DNA of 8,977 nucleotides. Origin: CAZPCZ01 sp964585225 (GTDB taxonomy: Bacteria; Patescibacteriota; Patescibacteriia; JACPHY01). Below the pieces are notes generated by a model. It saw nothing but the letters and a program-made list of their open reading frames with translations. It had not been told where the DNA came from and made no database searches. Below, in pieces: positions 5,273 to 8,977 of the stretch. Location of the stretch: positions 1 to 8,977 of the forward strand of contig CAZPCZ010000054.1 of NCBI GenBank assembly GCA_964585225.1. The letters are read 5' to 3'. Each line of letters begins with the position of its first letter. The first letter of the stretch is position 1. The position numbers and the translations under genes were made by a program.

Positions 5273-7129
5273 TCGTTGACGTTCCGCCAGCTCCTCCGAA
5301 TCCCGCGGGTCCTCACTCCGCCGGAGCGGGTCGTGCTCGCGGCCGGTGCGCTCGCGGTCGTCCTTGGCATCGCACTCATGGGAACGGCGTGGTACCGTGG
5401 GAAGACTATCGTCCAGCCGTCGGTCGGTGGGACGTACGTCGAGGGGCTCCTCGGGGAACCGCGGCTCGTGAACCCGCTGTTCGCGCCGACGAACGAGGTT
5501 GACCAAGACCTCACGCGCCTCCTCTTCTCCGGGCTTTTCCGCATTGATGATCAGGGCGCGGTCGCTCCGGATCTCGCGGAGCGCTTCGAGGTTGCGAGCG
5601 ACGGGAAAGCGGTGACGGTGACGCTCCGCTCCGATCTCCGATGGCATGATGGCGCGAATCTCACCGCGGACGACGTCGTCTTCACCATCCACCTCATCCA
5701 AGACTCGAACGCTGGGAGCCCGCTCCGGGGCGCATTCCGCGGTGTCACCGCTGAGCGCACCGATGAGCGCACGGTGAAGTTTTCGATTGATCGTCCGCTC
5801 GCCGTATTCCTGAGCGCGCTCACGGTGGGGATCCTGCCGGAGCACCTCTGGAGCGACATCCCGCCCACGCACCTCCCGCTCGCAGAGCTCAACCTCCGAC
5901 CGATTGGGTCTGGACCGTACCGATTCGTCGGGCTCACGAAGGATCGCCGCGGGAGCGTCCGGTCGTACACGCTCGAACGGTACGACGGATTCCACCGCAC
6001 CTCACCGCTGCTCGAACGCATCACCTTCCGCTTTTTCGGAGAACGCGATCAGCTCATTGCCGCGCTGAACGGACGCGAGATTGACGGCATCGGCACGCTC
6101 ATGCCGATTCCCGCGAATGGGATCACGCGTCGCGATGTCACTCGACACGCGATCCGGCTCCCATCCACGAGCGCGGTGTTCCTGAACCAGAAGCGCAGCA
6201 CCGTACTCCGTGATGCCGCAGTCCGCCGCGCACTCTCGCTCGCCGTTGATCGACGCGCAGTGATCGCGTCGATTCTCACCGGCGCCGCCGACGCGATCGG
6301 CGGACCGATCATCCCAGGGTTTACGCCGATCGCGGACCCACCAGCGTCCGATCCGTTTGAACCAGACCGCGCGGCACAGCTCCTCGATGGGGCGAAGTGG
6401 GTGCGCATGGACGCAGCGACGCTCGTCGCGACGCGGACGAGCAGCGAGCTCCAGAAACTCGAGGCAGAGAAGAAGCGCGCGGGGAAGCCGCGGAGCCAGC
6501 GCGCGCCGACGGATGAGGAACGCCGAACGATCGAGGAGCGCGTGCGCGCCGAGGTCGCGCCGGACTGTACCGGATGCCCCGAACTCCCGTACTTCCGGCT
6601 CTCCAGCGGCACGATCCTCGCGCTCACGATCACGACGCCGGACGCACCGGAGCTCGTCGCGGTCGCGGAGCGCATTCGCGACCACTGGCGCGCGATTGGC
6701 ATCCAGACGCGGATGGACGTCGTTCCGCTCGAGCGCATCCGCAGCGAGGTCATCCCGAACCGCGCGTACGACACGCTCCTCTTCAGTCAAATCCTCGGGC
6801 CGGATCCCGATCCATTCCCGTTCTGGCACTCCTCGCAGGTGCGCCACCCGGGCCTGAACCTCTCGTACTTCTCGAACCGCGCGATCGACAAGCTCCTCGA
6901 GGACGCGCGCGCGGCGCTCGATCACGAGGCGCGCGGGAAGCTCTACGCGAAGTTTCAGGAGCTCCTCGCGGAGGAGCGGCCGGCGATCTTCCTCACGACG
7001 CCGACGCTCACGTACGCGGTGACCGATGCGGTACGCGGGGTCCGCTTCGGCGCCCTCACGCAACCCGCCGATCGGTTCAACACCATCGGCGAATGGTACA
7101 CGGAGACGGAGCGAGTGTGGAAACGGTAG
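5270..7129 (+). CDS. Membrane-anchored family 5 extracellular solute-binding protein
   Basis: This 619-residue protein belongs to the SBP_bac_5 family (oligopeptide or nickel binding type). A helix at about 21-40 follows a basic N-terminus; no lipobox cysteine is seen, so it seems to be anchored by an uncleaved helix. Family marks: GEPRLVNPLFA (62-72), VAPDLAERFEVASDGKAV (98-115), LRWHDGANLTADDVVFT (123-139), LRPIGSGPYRF (209-219), VRRALSLAVDR (318-328), and a C-terminal lobe with YDTLLFSQILGPDPDPF (500-516). Residues about 388-432 form a highly charged insert rich in Glu, Lys and Arg, followed by the only two cysteines, in C433-T-G-C436. The usual permease and ATPase genes are not in the window. 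It starts about 100 bases after secG and ends 11 bases before tRNA-Leu. An alternative start at 5240 adds ten residues. The family is firm; the ligand, and whether it serves transport at all, are unknown. Confidence 0.93.
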   Translation: MSLTFRQLLRIPRVLTPPERVVLAAGALAVVLGIALMGTAWYRGKTIVQPSVGGTYVEGLLGEPRLVNPLFAPTNEVDQDLTRLLFSGLFRIDDQGAVAPDLAERFEVASDGKAVTVTLRSDLRWHDGANLTADDVVFTIHLIQDSNAGSPLRGAFRGVTAERTDERTVKFSIDRPLAVFLSALTVGILPEHLWSDIPPTHLPLAELNLRPIGSGPYRFVGLTKDRRGSVRSYTLERYDGFHRTSPLLERITFRFFGERDQLIAALNGREIDGIGTLMPIPANGITRRDVTRHAIRLPSTSAVFLNQKRSTVLRDAAVRRALSLAVDRRAVIASILTGAADAIGGPIIPGFTPIADPPASDPFEPDRAAQLLDGAKWVRMDAATLVATRTSSELQKLEAEKKRAGKPRSQRAPTDEERRTIEERVRAEVAPDCTGCPELPYFRLSSGTILALTITTPDAPELVAVAERIRDHWRAIGIQTRMDVVPLERIRSEVIPNRAYDTLLFSQILGPDPDPFPFWHSSQVRHPGLNLSYFSNRAIDKLLEDARAALDHEARGKLYAKFQELLAEERPAIFLTTPTLTYAVTDAVRGVRFGALTQPADRFNTIGEWYTETERVWKR

Positions 7130-7140
7130 TCCGCTGCCAT

Positions 7141-7223
7141 GGGCGAGTGGCGGAACGGCAGACGCACTGGCTTCAGGAGCCAGCGAGAGCAATCTCATGA
7201 GGGTTCGAATCCCTCCTCGCCCA
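7141..7223 (+). tRNA. tRNA-Leu (anticodon CAG)
   Basis: This 83-base class II tRNA has acceptor GGGCGAG (7141-7147) paired with CTCGCCC (7216-7222) and discriminator A at 7223. The D arm is GCG/CGC with a GG in the loop. The anticodon stem CTGGC/GCCAG is perfect and the loop TTCAGGA gives anticodon CAG. The long variable arm has stem GAGA/TCTC, and the T arm is GAGGG/CCCTC around TTCGAAT. CCA is not encoded. It reads CUG codons. It lies 11 bases after the binding-protein gene and 28 before RNase J on the same strand, so it may be cut from a shared transcript. Confidence 0.97.
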
Positions 7224-7226
7224 CAC

Positions 7227-7249
7227 GAAATCTAAAATCTGAAATTTCA
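7227..7249. repeat. Short AT-rich word tract before RNase J
   Basis: AAATCT occurs at 7228-7233 and 7235-7240, followed by the near copy AAATTT at 7242-7247; TGAAATTTCA (7240-7249) is a perfect palindrome. The tract fills the gap between the tRNA and the RNase J ATG and leaves no room for a normal ribosome site. TAAAAT at 7233-7238 resembles a -10 box but has no -35 partner. Confidence 0.5.
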
Positions 7250-7251
7250 TT

Positions 7252-8977
7252 ATGAGTGAACTTGTATTTTCGGCAGCACCGACCGTAGCTGCTCCACCCC
7301 GACACCGACGCCGGGCGCGGCAGCATGGCCGCCATGGCCTGCGCCCGCACACACAACCGGCACCTCAAGGCGTGAACGCGCACGGCACGCTCCGCTGCAT
7401 TCCAATCGGCGGGTGCGACGAAGTCGGGAGGAACATGACGGTCCTCGAGTACGGGGACGACCTCCTCATCATGGACATGGGGGTGCAGTTCCCCGAGGAG
7501 GACATGCCCGGCGTGGATTTCGTCATTCCGAACATCGGCTACCTCCGGGGCAAGGAGCAGCGCATTCGCGGCATCGTCATCACGCACGCGCACTTCGACC
7601 ACATCGGCGCGATCAGCTACCTCGCCCCGCGCCTCGGGAACCCGCCGATCTTCGCGACGAAGCTCTCACTCGCGATCATCAAGAAGCGGCACGAGGAGTT
7701 CCAGATGCCGCCGCTCCGCCTCAACGTCATCCAGCCGGGCGACGTGCTCCAGCTCGGGCACTTCCGCGTCGAGTCGTTCTTCGAGAGCCACAACATTCCG
7801 GACTCCATCGGCCTCATCGTCCACACGCCGCTCGGCATCGTCGTGAACACCGGAGACTTCAAATTCGACCTCGCCCCGATCGGGACGACGCCGGGCGACA
7901 TCGCGAAGATCGCGGCGCTCGCGGACAAGCACGTCCTCGCGCTCCTGTCGGACTCGACCGCGGCGGAGCGCCCGGGGCACCAGATCTCGGAGTCGGAGAT
8001 CACGAAGACGCTCGACCAGATCGTGAAGGACGCGAAGGGACGGATCGTCGTCGGGCTCTTCTCGACGCTCCTCGCGCGCATCCAGCAACTCTTCTGGATC
8101 GCGGAGAAGCACAACCGGAAGGTCGCGATCGAAGGGTTCTCGATGAAGACGAACATCGAGATCGCGCACGAGCTCCGGTACCTGCAGTACCCAAAGGGGC
8201 TCATCGTCGAGACCCGCGACCTCCTGCGGCTCCCGCCGGAGCAGCAAATGATCCTCTGCACCGGCGCGATGGGCCAGGAGCGCGCCGCCTTGATGCGCAT
8301 CGCGAACCGCGAGCACCGGCTCGTCGAGGTCGAGCCCGGCGACACGATCATCTTCTCCTCGTCCGTCATCCCGGGGAACGAACGCTCCGTCCAGCGGCTG
8401 AAGGACAACCTCGCCCGCCAGGGTGCAGAGGTCATCCACTACCAGATGATGGACGTCCACTCCGGCGGCCACGGGCTCCAGGATGATTTGAAGCTCATGA
8501 TCAAGCTCGTGAACCCGAGGTATCTCATCCCGATCCACGGGAACTACTCCTTCCTCGTCGCGCACGGGAAGCTCGCGCTCCAGGTCGGCATGGCGCGCGA
8601 GCACGTCATCATCCCGGAGAACGGCCGGGTCATCACGTTCGACGCGGCCGGCGGGCGCCTCACGAACGAGCGCGTGCCGTCGGAGTACGTCATGGTCGAT
8701 GGGCTCGGCGTCGGCGATGTCTCCGAGATCGTGCTGCGCGACCGCAAGCAGCTCGCGGACGACGGGATGCTCGTCGTCATCGTGACGATCGAGGGCAAGA
8801 GTGGGAAGCTCGTCACGAACCCGGACATCATCTCGCGCGGGTTCGTGTACCTCAAGGAGTCCAAGGAGCTCATCGAGGCGATCCGGCGCATGGTGACCGG
8901 CATCGTCGAGCAGTCCGGCGGCTCGCAGGCGAAGACCGGACCGAACGACGTGTACCTCCGCGGCAAAATACGCGACG
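7252..8977 (+). CDS. rnj: Ribonuclease J (partial, C-terminus beyond window)
   Basis: RNase J is a zinc-dependent metallo-beta-lactamase/beta-CASP ribonuclease with endonuclease and 5'-to-3' exonuclease activity in RNA decay and maturation. The 575 visible codons are open to the window edge; perhaps 30-40 are missing. Residues 1-45 are an Arg/His/Pro-rich tail (PRHRRRARQHGRHG) before LRCIPIGGCDEVGRN. The metal site is seen as HAHFDH (112-117), H180 in ESHNIPDS, D202 in TGDFKFD, and H429 in PIHGNY. The beta-CASP part includes SDST, FSMKTN and CTGAMGQERAAL; HSGGH (403-407) follows. The ATG at 7252 is the first after an in-frame TGA (7240-7242), but no ribosome site is visible; a GTG at codon 41 is an alternative that would remove the tail. 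It is co-directional with tRNA-Leu upstream, whose transcript it could help process. Identity is certain, start less so. Confidence 0.97.
   Translation, partial: MSELVFSAAPTVAAPPRHRRRARQHGRHGLRPHTQPAPQGVNAHGTLRCIPIGGCDEVGRNMTVLEYGDDLLIMDMGVQFPEEDMPGVDFVIPNIGYLRGKEQRIRGIVITHAHFDHIGAISYLAPRLGNPPIFATKLSLAIIKKRHEEFQMPPLRLNVIQPGDVLQLGHFRVESFFESHNIPDSIGLIVHTPLGIVVNTGDFKFDLAPIGTTPGDIAKIAALADKHVLALLSDSTAAERPGHQISESEITKTLDQIVKDAKGRIVVGLFSTLLARIQQLFWIAEKHNRKVAIEGFSMKTNIEIAHELRYLQYPKGLIVETRDLLRLPPEQQMILCTGAMGQERAALMRIANREHRLVEVEPGDTIIFSSSVIPGNERSVQRLKDNLARQGAEVIHYQMMDVHSGGHGLQDDLKLMIKLVNPRYLIPIHGNYSFLVAHGKLALQVGMAREHVIIPENGRVITFDAAGGRLTNERVPSEYVMVDGLGVGDVSEIVLRDRKQLADDGMLVVIVTIEGKSGKLVTNPDIISRGFVYLKESKELIEAIRRMVTGIVEQSGGSQAKTGPNDVYLRGKIRD

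Noticed and set aside
7233..7238. TAAAAT as a -10 box for RNase J
   Set aside because: It is part of a word repeat and has no -35-like partner at a proper distance, which would lie inside the tRNA.

Overview
The window looks like a GC-rich chromosomal segment (mostly above 60% G+C) of a small-genome bacterium, most likely of the Candidate Phyla Radiation (Patescibacteria). The main evidence is a long two-helix pilin-like protein of the kind common in those genomes (T4SS_pilin-like), a membrane-anchored family 5 solute-binding protein without visible transporter partners, and several tracts of shuffled short words at gene borders and inside genes. The phylum call is inference from gene content; the lineage within it is not resolved.

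Minus strand, 1-4863: three genes. uvrA (2512 down past position 1, cut by the window edge) encodes the damage-recognition ATPase of nucleotide excision repair. After a 291-base gap comes a two-gene unit: a membrane-anchored DsbA-like thiol oxidoreductase (4863-4066) and, 17 bases downstream, an exported cysteine-rich pilin-like protein (4048-2804). The order suggests that the oxidoreductase forms or repairs disulfides in the pilin-like product.

Divergent control region, 4864-4955: 92 bases carry a good sigma70-type promoter for secG. They also carry a large three-part inverted repeat (4867-4927) that covers this promoter and the ribosome site of the dsbA-like gene, and a hairpin plus T-run just before secG.

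Plus strand, 4956-8977: secG (translocon subunit), a membrane-anchored family 5 solute-binding protein, tRNA-Leu(CAG), and the start and most of an RNase J gene that runs off the right end. Spacing is short, and no clear terminator is seen after secG starts, so they may be one transcription unit with a tRNA inside it.

A recurring theme is short-word repeat tracts, each with its own vocabulary, at 1151-1185 (inside uvrA), 4020-4065 (dsbA-like/pilin-like junction), 4660-4714 (inside the DsbA-like linker), 5177-5272 (secG/binding-protein junction) and 7227-7249 (tRNA/RNase J junction). Those inside genes keep the frame and fall in places likely to tolerate change. No CRISPR array, insertion sequence, phage gene or replication origin was seen.
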